Assembly (NCBI GenBank): GCA_050305935.1
Contig: JBNLGG010000104.1
Coordinates: forward strand, 1-9,779
Source: CAJXNP01 sp050305935
GTDB lineage: Bacteria > Bacteroidota > Bacteroidia > Cytophagales > Cyclobacteriaceae
DNA: 9,779 nucleotides
Reading direction: 5' to 3'
Shown: positions 1 to 5,026 of the stretch, one piece after another
Layout: each line of letters starts with the position of its first letter
How positions within the stretch are numbered: the first letter of the stretch is position 1
Notes under the pieces: model-generated
The model's input: only the letters and a program-made list of their open reading frames with translations
Database searches by the model: none
What the model was told of the DNA's origin: nothing
Program-made: the position numbers and the translations under genes

Positions 1-694
1 AAAAGAAAGCCTTCGGGAGATTTCTGGCATAGAAGTGGTGGGAGAGGCCGCTAATGGCTTTGATGCCCTGAAGCTCATCTCCGAAAAGAAACCACAGTTA
101 CTTTTCCTTGACGTACAGATGCCAAAATTAACAGGCTTTGAGATGCTGGAACTACTGGATGAAAAGCCGGAAATCATCTTTACCACAGCTTTTGACCAAT
201 ATGCCCTGGATGCGTTTGAGCTGAATGCCGTCGACTATTTATTGAAACCCTTCACGTCTAAACGACTCCACCAAGCAATAAAAAGAGCGGAGGAGCGCTT
301 GAGCAGCGGCGAGACCAGCCACAAGGCCCCGGCGCTACAGGAAAAGCTGGAGGAAGCGGAAGGTTATATTGACAGGATTGTCGTTAAAACCGGCAAAAAG
401 ATCAGGATCATTCCTGTAGAGGAAATCAAATACCTGGAAGCAGACGACGACTATGTGGCCGTCCATCTGGAAAAAGAAAAGCACCTGAAGCAAAAGACGA
501 TGAAGTTTTATGAATCGCGACTAGACCCGAAAGATTTTGTCCGCATTCATCGGTCCTACATCGTGCGGATCCAGTTTGTGGATTCCATCGAGCTCTATGA
601 AAAGGAATCCTACATCGTCAAGCTAAAAGACGGTAAGACCCTGCCGGTGAGCAAGAGCGGCTATGTGAAGTTAAGGGATAGTTTGAGGTTTTAG
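1..694 (+). CDS. LytTR-family response regulator, 5'-truncated by the window edge
   Basis: DNA-binding response regulator of a LytS/LytR-type two-component system, acting in the cytoplasm. The frame is open to the first base (KESLREISGIEV precedes the GTG at 35), so that GTG is internal and the true start lies outside the window. The N-terminal part, with the acidic pocket of the receiver domain, is missing. Visible receiver features are the phosphoacceptor Asp in FLDVQMP (codon 110-112), the Thr in FTTAF, and the conserved Lys in DYLLKPF. A linker with a charged helix leads to a C-terminal LytTR domain of about 100 residues (IVVKTGKKIRIIPVEEIKYLEA, then FVRIHRSYIV and LPVSKSGY). The stop is TAG at 692-694. 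Its partner histidine kinase is not in the window and would be expected upstream. The gene is richer in G+C than the genes that follow, fitting a core gene next to an accessory segment. Targets cannot be inferred. Confidence 0.95.
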   Translation, partial: KESLREISGIEVVGEAANGFDALKLISEKKPQLLFLDVQMPKLTGFEMLELLDEKPEIIFTTAFDQYALDAFELNAVDYLLKPFTSKRLHQAIKRAEERLSSGETSHKAPALQEKLEEAEGYIDRIVVKTGKKIRIIPVEEIKYLEADDDYVAVHLEKEKHLKQKTMKFYESRLDPKDFVRIHRSYIVRIQFVDSIELYEKESYIVKLKDGKTLPVSKSGYVKLRDSLRF

Positions 695-702
695 AAGAGG
701 GA

Positions 703-737
703 TGTTAGATATGAGATGTGAGTATTGAGATGCTAGA
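703..737. repeat. Degenerate heptamer tandem repeat, five units
   Basis: Five consecutive 7-base units can be read without gaps: TGTTAGA, TATGAGA, TGTGAGT, ATTGAGA, TGCTAGA, consensus near TRTGAGA. It begins eight bases after the response regulator stop and ends on the first base of the cassette-like site at 737. No ORF covers it. Short heptad tandem repeats of this kind occur between genes in several bacterial groups, but their role here is unknown. Confidence 0.7.
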
Positions 738-788
738 TTCAACGGCTTACGTTTGGCTATTTGCAGTTGTAAATAGCTGCTGTTATGT
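737..788 (-). other. attC-like recombination site behind the 155-aa gene (site 1)
   Basis: Read in the direction of the neighbouring minus-strand gene, the site starts with ACATAAC (788-782), six to eight bases after the stop codon, and ends with GTTGAAT (743-737), which fits the integron core box GTTRRRY exactly. Between them is a hairpin with 7 perfect pairs (756-762 with 771-777), extendable by a wobble and a C-G pair to a 4-base loop. On the plus strand the end boxes read ATTCAAC (a perfect RYYYAAC) and GTTATGT. The 52-bp length is slightly below typical attC sites. The stop-codon position and end boxes match site 2. No integrase gene is visible, so identification rests on architecture only. 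Confidence 0.5.
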
Positions 789-795
789 ACGGTTT

Positions 796-1263
796 TTATG
801 TGTCGTATTCCCCATTCCAAGGCCAACTAAAAGAAATATTTGAGCTTGGTTCTAAGTCCACAGTTTTAAATTCTTTGTTTGGTACAAGTCCGAAAACATG
901 TCCGTCAATGATTGACTGAAAGGGTTTTACTTTTATGTCCTTGTATACAACTGTTCCCAGTTCTTTTATAAATTCTTCAAGTTTATTTCTTGTAAATGAG
1001 TCATTCGTTTCTGATGTTGTCCCGGCACACCAATGCTTTGTCATTAAATGATTTCCGTCCTTGTCAAAAATGTACAGTACAACATATTCCACTCGACTCT
1101 TTGTCCAATCGTCTGATTGCGGTACTCCATCGGGGAAAATAAACGTCTCATATCCAAAAAATTGTCTGCCGTCACAAACCTGTCCGATGTAGTGTGTATG
1201 ATAGTCTTCCTCTCGCTTTAACTTAATTCTCTTGGGAATTCCTTTGGTTAACCAATGAAACAT
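796..1263 (-). CDS. Hypothetical protein, 155 aa, in a cassette-like unit
   Basis: Soluble protein of unknown function; no family was recognised. It has no signal peptide or membrane segment and is rich in aromatic residues (GRQFFGYETFIFPDG, VEYVVLYIFDKDGNHL, KHWCAGTT, ending SWPWNGEYDT). The mix of short charged and aromatic strands suggests one compact alpha/beta domain. The frame opens with a TTG at 1290, but the ATG at 1263 (MFHWLTKG) is preferred because the upstream codons lie in or next to the recombination box of site 2. An in-frame TAA stands at 1296-1294. There is no Shine-Dalgarno sequence and no TAnnTTTG box upstream. The gene fills almost the whole interval between two attC-like sites, as a promoterless integron cassette gene does, so transcription would have to enter from the lipoprotein gene upstream. 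CDS status is fairly sure; function is unknown. Confidence 0.82.
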   Translation of the reverse strand: MFHWLTKGIPKRIKLKREEDYHTHYIGQVCDGRQFFGYETFIFPDGVPQSDDWTKSRVEYVVLYIFDKDGNHLMTKHWCAGTTSETNDSFTRNKLEEFIKELGTVVYKDIKVKPFQSIIDGHVFGLVPNKEFKTVDLEPSSNISFSWPWNGEYDT

Positions 1264-1284
1264 ATCTGTCTGAATAAAAATTGA

Positions 1285-1331
1285 GCTCAACGGTTAGTAT
1301 AAACCGTGTTTTAATACGGTTTAGGTTGTGT
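1285..1331 (-). other. attC-like recombination site behind the 326-aa lipoprotein gene (site 2)
   Basis: In minus-strand direction the site starts with ACACAAC (1331-1325), ten bases after the lipoprotein stop, and ends with GTTGAGC (1291-1285), a perfect GTTRRRY box. The centre is a perfect 8-bp inverted repeat, TAAACCGT (1300-1307) and ACGGTTTA (1316-1323), extendable inward by a wobble and a T-A pair. The 47-bp site has the same plan as site 1: ACAYAAC, hairpin, then (A/G)(A/C)CC or AGCC before GTTGA. Alternatively it could be a simple rho-independent terminator, but it lacks a following U tract in that direction. Confidence 0.5.
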
Positions 1332-1341
1332 GACATTCTAA

Positions 1342-2322
1342 TTATGGCTGTTTGTTTATGAATAGTTTCCAATCGTCCCAAAAGATACTGAGATTTTTAT
1401 TAGCATCTTTCATATAATTAATATCGTCCTCACCAAGATACATTTTCATCGCCTCAAAATGTGTGAATCCATCAGCGCATTTTTCTTTTGGATGCTGTGT
1501 TGTGTTGGCGATATCGAAAAGAACTGTCTTTATACCATTTTCGGGAGTAACCGCCAAATAAAAATGACCATCATTCTCATCACCTTCCCTGATGTATAGC
1601 TCAATTTCCAACCATTCCCCAAATGGTACAGGAAAAGTGCCAGCTGTTTCTCCCCATACTTCATGCCATTTTCGGGTTTTAAAATAATCCGACTTCACTC
1701 TAAAGGTTAATGGGTTGCCTGCCCCCTCTTCTTTAAACAAATTTACCGAAACCCTAAACGGATATCTTTCCTTTGTCCATGCTCCATTATTCCAAAATTC
1801 GAAAAGGGTGAACCAATAAAGCCGATCTGCTCTATTTTGAAATTGAATCAAATCAGGATGTAACTTGAGTTTTACTGTTTGATAAATCTCTTTGATGCAG
1901 TTATTGTCGTGAACTGCCAATTGAATTCGCCCCTTATAATTTGAGCCTTCCTTTATGTGGGGTTCGAATATCTGAAATTTCAACACATTGTTCCCTACAC
2001 TGTCAGGATCATCTACAATAGACGCCTTACGTTGGTGGTCATCACCATCTTCATAACTAATTTCAACAAAGCCAATTTTCAAGTTGGCTTTAAAATCTGC
2101 CCAGGAACTGGCGGTTGAATAATTAGGATCGGTACCGGATAAGTTATCGTTTTCGTAGTCTCCGCTAGTGATGGTAGTTCCCTCAAAGCCTGTCTGAAAC
2201 AGGAGTTCTTCACTTTGTGTACCACAATCGACCCCGCAATTGATACTTATCTTTTTGCAAGATATCAAGGTTGCAAGGCCAATACATAAGATTAGATTTA
2301 GTTTAATATTAAAATTATTCAT
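1342..2322 (-). CDS. Secreted lipoprotein with a probable beta-sandwich (lyase/lectin-like) domain
   Basis: Predicted lipoprotein of 326 aa, exported by Sec and anchored by a lipidated cysteine. The signal peptide is short (NIKLNLILCIGLATLISC) with lipobox LISC and Cys22. The residues after the Cys are KK, not the acidic run often linked to surface export. From about residue 40 to the end the protein resembles concanavalin-A-like beta-sandwich proteins such as bacterial polysaccharide lyases: it opens with LLFQTGFEG, has VGNNVLKFQIFEP, then amphipathic strands around IRLAVHDNN/GRIQLAVHD and PFGEWLEIELYIREGD, and closes with IFWDDWKLFI, the usual last strand of such folds. The catalytic residues of any named lyase family could not be assigned, so polysaccharide binding or cleavage is inference. 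ATG at 2322 is the only sensible start. Direct repeat copy A begins 10 bases upstream, and an attC-like site follows the stop. Confidence 0.85.
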   Translation of the reverse strand: MNNFNIKLNLILCIGLATLISCKKISINCGVDCGTQSEELLFQTGFEGTTITSGDYENDNLSGTDPNYSTASSWADFKANLKIGFVEISYEDGDDHQRKASIVDDPDSVGNNVLKFQIFEPHIKEGSNYKGRIQLAVHDNNCIKEIYQTVKLKLHPDLIQFQNRADRLYWFTLFEFWNNGAWTKERYPFRVSVNLFKEEGAGNPLTFRVKSDYFKTRKWHEVWGETAGTFPVPFGEWLEIELYIREGDENDGHFYLAVTPENGIKTVLFDIANTTQHPKEKCADGFTHFEAMKMYLGEDDINYMKDANKNLSIFWDDWKLFINKQP

Positions 2323-2331
2323 GATCTTTAC

Positions 2332-2395
2332 CAGTCATTCGCACCACAAACATAAGGAAACCACAGTGCCTCTCCTCATAAAAGCACTACACCAG
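2332..2395. repeat. 64-bp direct repeat, copy A
   Basis: Matches 4730-4793 in the same orientation with 60 of 64 positions identical by direct alignment; weaker similarity continues for about 9 bases (6 of 9 or so). It starts at CAGTCATTCGC and ends at CTACACCAG. Copy A lies immediately upstream of the lipoprotein gene, so it occupies that gene's promoter and leader region. The same plus-strand frame stays open through both copies (SHSHH..KETTV..IKALHQ), but no known protein was recognised. Confidence 0.9.
2347..2354 (-). promoter_or_regulatory. Candidate -7 box (TATGTTTG) for the 326-aa lipoprotein gene
   Basis: On the minus strand 2354-2347 reads TATGTTTG, a perfect match to the Bacteroidota TAnnTTTG element, 24 bases upstream of the ATG at 2322. 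No TTG or TTTG element is present at the expected 19-21 base spacing. The box lies inside direct repeat copy A. Copy B has TAAGTTGG at the same place, because two of the four mismatches fall here. Confidence 0.35.
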
Positions 2396-2569
2396 AAAGG
2401 AAAATAATTATTTAGTCCCCATAACAGCACCGCTACCGGAGGTTGAGTCCAGTCCCGATGCAATATATCCGGACTACCATAAACCGACGTCTCACTTCGC
2501 ATCATTGTAGCTCAATTGATGTAGCCAGTTTTCTTTGTTAAGTCGATTTATACAGCACTTGTTCCGCGT

Positions 2570-3061
2570 TTAAAATGTTGGATTATTGTTTCCTATCGTT
2601 CCACCTGTTACCAACATCAAAAACCTTGAAAAGAAATCAATGGGCTGAATGGCGTCCCAATGCTCTGCCAATTGACCATTTTTTAATCGAAATGTATCGG
2701 TAATGATGAATCCTTTTTTCTCATTTCCCCGGTGTTTTGCTTTCATGGTAGTATGACTGTGCAATATGACAAATTCCCCATCAGCATAAATTCGTTTTAC
2801 ATCAAATGAATATTCAGGGAACCTCTTGACCATATTTTTGACATAGCCGATAAGTCCGGAAATTTCATTCGGGATAGCCCTATTATGTTGTGTGTAGGAG
2901 CCACCTCCATACTTTTTGCTGGTATATTCGAAATCATGCTCGTTCATTAACCGCTGAAAGAAGTCCACCACTATCGCCACATTTTCTTTTTCCTGCTGTT
3001 CCCAATGCTCTTGCATATGTTTGTTAAGTTCAATTTGAGGAGTTTGCTTTCCGTTTTTCAT
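2570..3061 (-). CDS. SnoaL-like protein (NTF2-like fold)
   Basis: Small cytoplasmic protein of the SnoaL-like/NTF2 superfamily, 163 aa, with no signal peptide. Family hallmarks are the opening helix ENVAIVVDFFQRLMNEHDF (27-44), the segment YTQHN (56-60) with a pocket histidine, FPEYSFDVKRIYADGEFVILHSH (81-103), and the closing strand DTFRLKNGQLAEHWDAIQPI (122-141). The conserved EHWD is intact. Members include polyketide cyclases and many uncharacterised ester- or aldehyde-handling proteins, so the substrate cannot be named. ATG at 3061 follows the HxlR stop codon by only 4 bases, so the two are almost certainly co-transcribed and translationally linked. Divergent from both is a carbonyl reductase gene, which suggests a shared detoxification or secondary-metabolite pathway. 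Only a weak hairpin without a U tract (2451-2475) follows the gene. Confidence 0.9.
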   Translation of the reverse strand: MKNGKQTPQIELNKHMQEHWEQQEKENVAIVVDFFQRLMNEHDFEYTSKKYGGGSYTQHNRAIPNEISGLIGYVKNMVKRFPEYSFDVKRIYADGEFVILHSHTTMKAKHRGNEKKGFIITDTFRLKNGQLAEHWDAIQPIDFFSRFLMLVTGGTIGNNNPTF

Positions 3062-3065
3062 AATG

Positions 3066-3503
3066 CTATTTATTTAATATTGATTGCTTGTGTTCATTAT
3101 ATTTATTGATAATCAGCTTATAAGCTTCTTCTTTGTTCTTTTCGGCTTTTTCCAGGTCTTTATCTAAATTCAGATCAGGATTAAATTCCTGGATGTTGTA
3201 TTTACTCCATAAGGTCAATTCCATCAGGACAGGTGTAAGTGCCAGCCCTTTTTCAGTTAATGTATAGATGTTCGTTTTCTGATTTGTTGGAAGTTTCACC
3301 TTATCTATGATTCCGTAGTTCTCTAGCATTTTCAACCGGGTCGATAAGATGTTGGTTGCTATGGACTCTGTACTATCAACAAAGTCTTTAAAGGTGCTTT
3401 TGCCCTCAAAGAGCATTTGCTTAATCACAACCAAAGACCATTTATCTCCTATTATGTCCAAAGCGGAGGTGATAGGGCATTTGCATCGGAAATCATTTTT
3501 CAT
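3066..3503 (-). CDS. HxlR-family winged-helix transcriptional regulator
   Basis: DNA-binding regulator of the HxlR family (relatives YodB, HypR), 145 aa. The core is typical: CPITSALDIIGDKWSLVVIKQML (9-31), FKDFVDSTESIATNILSTRLKMLENYGII (38-66, recognition helix and wing lead-in), then the wing IYTLTEKGLAL. Two cysteines in RCKCP (Cys7 and Cys9) sit where YodB-type proteins carry their redox- or quinone-sensing Cys, so electrophile or oxidant sensing is a reasonable inference. The tail from about residue 110 is highly charged and longer than in many family members. The frame extends to a TTG at 3527, but ATG at 3503 gives the normal family N-terminus. It is first in an operon with the SnoaL-like gene and divergent from the reductase, with a shared control region of tandem palindrome-like sites. 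It probably represses the reductase and itself. Confidence 0.95.
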   Translation of the reverse strand: MKNDFRCKCPITSALDIIGDKWSLVVIKQMLFEGKSTFKDFVDSTESIATNILSTRLKMLENYGIIDKVKLPTNQKTNIYTLTEKGLALTPVLMELTLWSKYNIQEFNPDLNLDKDLEKAEKNKEEAYKLIINKYNEHKQSILNK

Positions 3504-3521
3504 AATTAGCTTATTAATTAC

Positions 3522-3552
3522 TTGCAAAACAAAAGTAATAATAATATTTTTG
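3522..3552 (+). promoter_or_regulatory. Promoter of the reductase gene (TTG-N20-TATTTTTG)
   Basis: TATTTTTG at 3545-3552 matches the Bacteroidota -7 element TAnnTTTG exactly, with TTG at 3522-3524 and a 20-base spacer. Transcription would start near 3557, leaving a leader of about 20 bases before ATG 3576. The -33 element lies inside operator copy 1, and the expected start point lies in copy 2. Confidence 0.6.
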
Positions 3553-3560
3553 CTTGCAAA
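3530..3560 (-). promoter_or_regulatory. Promoter of the hxlR-snoaL operon (TTTG-N19-TACTTTTG)
   Basis: On the minus strand TTTG (3560-3557) is followed after 19 bases by TACTTTTG (3537-3530), a perfect TAnnTTTG. Transcription would start near 3525, about 20 bases before ATG 3503. The promoter overlaps the reductase promoter back to back, with each operator repeat contributing one element. Confidence 0.6.
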
Positions 3561-3575
3561 ATAAAAGTAATAAAA

Positions 3576-4580
3576 ATGAAAAAAGTATTATTGACAGGTA
3601 TTTCAGGGTTTATTGGAGAGCATTGTGCGGTAGAGTTATTAAGGAATGGTTACGCTGTTCGCGGTTCACTTAGAAGCATGTCCAAAGCGGATAATGTTAT
3701 CAACTCTATTAGCAAGCATATTGATCCTAAGGGAAATTTAGAATTCTGTGAGCTGGACTTATTAAATGATCATGGCTGGGATGATGCAGTGGCGGGCTGT
3801 GATTTTGTGATGCATGTAGCATCTCCATTTTTTTCAAAAGTGCCAAAAGATGAAAACGAATTAATAAAACCAGCAGTTGAAGGAACACTACGAGCTTTAA
3901 GAGCTGCTCACAAAGCAGGTATAAAGCGCGTGGTTTTGACTTCATCGATGGTGGCTATGCTTGGCGATGTAACAGGCGATAACAACATTGACCAAAACAG
4001 TTGGACACGGGTAAACGCAAAGAATGCCACGGCCTACTTAAAAAGTAAAACACTGGCAGAAAAAAGTGCCTGGGAATTTGTGAAAGACAAAGACATGGAA
4101 TTGGTCACCATACATCCGGGCCCAGTATATGGCCCAACACTTTCCGGTAATTTGTCAGGAGAGTCCATGACTTTAATTAAACGAGTTTTAACAGGTGAAT
4201 TAAAGCAAATGATTCATGCAAGCATTAATATGTCTGATGTTAGAGATGTGGCTAAACTTCATGTCATGGCGCTCGAGAATGAGCAGGCAGGAGGTAAGCG
4301 ATTCATTGTTGCTTCTGACGTAGCGCATTCCTATGAAGAAATATCAACACTTCTTAAATCGAATGGCTATGAAAAAGTAAGTACAAAAGTAGCGCCTAAT
4401 TTCATGGTTAAGATTTTGGCCAACTTTAATGATGAAATGAAAGGATTGATGCCGTATGTGGGAAAAAAATACGAGGCGAGTATAAGTGATACAAAAGATG
4501 TTTTTGATTGGAAGCCTATTCCTTTCAAAAAGATGATTTTGGATACGGCTGAAACTGTAAGCGAAATTTTGAGTGCTTAA
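3576..4580 (+). CDS. NAD(P)-dependent epimerase/reductase (extended SDR, dihydroflavonol-reductase-like)
   Basis: Cytoplasmic extended short-chain dehydrogenase/reductase of 334 aa, the usual length for the dihydroflavonol 4-reductase/aldehyde reductase (yeast GRE2-like) branch. The N-terminal Rossmann motif is TGISGFIG (7-14), followed by VRGSLRS with an arginine (Arg33) that usually marks NADPH preference. The catalytic Ser is in LTSSMVAM (Ser123/124) and the YxxxK pair is Tyr154-Lys158 in AYLKSK. HPGPVYGP (180-187) and MSDVRDVAKLHV (219-230) are typical of the family. The likely reaction is NADPH-dependent reduction of an aldehyde or ketone; the substrate is unknown. ATG 3576 is chosen over the in-frame codons upstream because it places the Rossmann motif near the N-terminus and lies just after the promoter. 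Divergent expression from an HxlR regulator fits carbonyl or electrophile detoxification. Confidence 0.95.
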   Translation: MKKVLLTGISGFIGEHCAVELLRNGYAVRGSLRSMSKADNVINSISKHIDPKGNLEFCELDLLNDHGWDDAVAGCDFVMHVASPFFSKVPKDENELIKPAVEGTLRALRAAHKAGIKRVVLTSSMVAMLGDVTGDNNIDQNSWTRVNAKNATAYLKSKTLAEKSAWEFVKDKDMELVTIHPGPVYGPTLSGNLSGESMTLIKRVLTGELKQMIHASINMSDVRDVAKLHVMALENEQAGGKRFIVASDVAHSYEEISTLLKSNGYEKVSTKVAPNFMVKILANFNDEMKGLMPYVGKKYEASISDTKDVFDWKPIPFKKMILDTAETVSEILSA

Positions 4581-4729
4581 ACCAATATTGGCCTATGCGT
4601 AAACACATCAAACTCCTGTAGTATTCGGAAAGCTTTACCGAAAGCAGGGGATGGTATGGCCGGATTTTACCCAAATGCTATGAAACCATGTTGTAGCTGT
4701 CCGGGCATGGAAATATTTGAAATACCCAA

Positions 4730-4793
4730 CAGTCATTCGCACCACCAACTTAAGGAAACCACAGTGCGTCTCTTCATAAAAGCACTACACCAG
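4730..4793. repeat. 64-bp direct repeat, copy B
   Basis: Second copy of the sequence at 2332-2395, same orientation, four mismatches. It ends exactly where the left arm of the nested inverted repeat (4794-4858) begins; that palindrome is absent after copy A. The copies bracket the SnoaL/HxlR/reductase module, about 2.46 kb from the start of A to the end of B. Confidence 0.9.
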
Positions 4794-4858
4794 CAGGGCA
4801 AATGCATTTACCGTCATTCCAGAATGGCGAAGTTGCTTTTTTAAATGCGTTTGCCCTG
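4794..4858. repeat. Nested inverted repeat, 16-bp arms with inner hairpin
   Basis: CAGGGCAAATGCATTT (4794-4809) pairs with AAATGCGTTTGCCCTG (4843-4858) at 15 of 16 positions; the exception is a T-G wobble. Inside is a second stem, CGTCATT (4812-4818) with AATGGCG (4823-4829), one wobble, around a CCAG loop. The two-storey structure resembles small folded elements such as REP-like or MITE-like sequences, or a structured RNA. It directly abuts direct repeat copy B. Confidence 0.8.
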
Positions 4859-4953
4859 GCTAAGTATTATATTAAATGCTGCAATTACCTTTTTCATATA
4901 TTTTTGCCAGTTTGCTTTTTCGGCTCGTTCCACGATGACTGACAACACCCAAC

Positions 4954-5016
4954 AAAAATGAGTATGCCTCCCGGTTGCCAGAAGCAAGTTGGGTTCCAGT
5001 TCGCATACTCATTTTT
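4954..5016. terminator. Probable bidirectional terminator, 14-bp perfect inverted repeat
   Basis: AAAAATGAGTATGC (4954-4967) and GCATACTCATTTTT (5003-5016) are perfectly complementary around a 35-base loop. Each strand ends its stem with five T's. It lies 10 bases past the stop of the minus-strand lipoprotein and between convergent genes, which favours terminating both. The loop is longer than in standard terminators, though TTGC/GCAA (4975-4978, 4984-4987) can shorten it. A small transposed element with 14-bp terminal inverted repeats is the alternative. Confidence 0.6.
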
Positions 5017-5026
5017 ATCATTTGTT

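Larger units (their letters stand above)
3517..3573. promoter_or_regulatory. Duplicated operator between hxlR-type regulator and reductase
   Basis: Two direct repeats of TTGCAAAA(C/T)AAAAGTAATAA (3522-3541 and 3554-3573, one mismatch) are spaced 32 bases apart, about three helical turns. The first contains a perfect inverted repeat, ATTACTT-N9-AAGTAAT (3517-3539). The second keeps the right arm (3565-3571) but has TTTGCTT as left arm (5 of 7). Arms of TACTT/AAGTA recall the TACT...AGTA operators of YodB. The repeats overlap the -33 and -7 elements of both divergent promoters, so binding by the adjacent HxlR protein should block both. Confidence 0.7.
4581..5026. other. Intergenic region between convergent genes, repeat-rich, no convincing gene
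   Basis: This 446-base stretch separates the plus-strand reductase from the minus-strand lipoprotein. It holds, in order, a near-palindrome TTCGGAAAGCTTTACCGAA (4624-4642), direct repeat copy B, a nested 65-bp inverted repeat, and a terminator-like inverted repeat. A 62-codon plus-strand frame (4656-4844) has no recognisable domain, no promoter and no ribosome binding site, and runs through the repeat and palindrome. It is more likely part of a decayed element than a gene. Confidence 0.7.

Noticed and set aside
2421..2450. CATAACAGC...GTTGAGT looks like a further cassette-site fragment
   Set aside because: Only about 29 bases, no internal stem, not next to a stop codon, so chance similarity is likely.
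2451..2475. Hairpin AGTCCCGAT / ATCCGGACT with a 7-base loop behind the SnoaL-like gene
   Set aside because: One mismatch, about 95 bases past the stop and no U tract; too weak to call a terminator.
2505..2526. TTGTAGCTCAATTGATGTAGCC resembles the D-arm (A box) of a tRNA
   Set aside because: No anticodon arm, T-arm (GGTTCGAATCC-like) or acceptor stem follows at tRNA spacing on either strand.
4656..4844. 62-codon plus-strand ORF
   Set aside because: No recognisable domain, promoter or ribosome binding site, and it runs through a repeat and a palindrome.
4899..4906. TATTTTTG, a perfect plus-strand TAnnTTTG box
   Set aside because: No TTG at the expected spacing and no plus-strand gene downstream.
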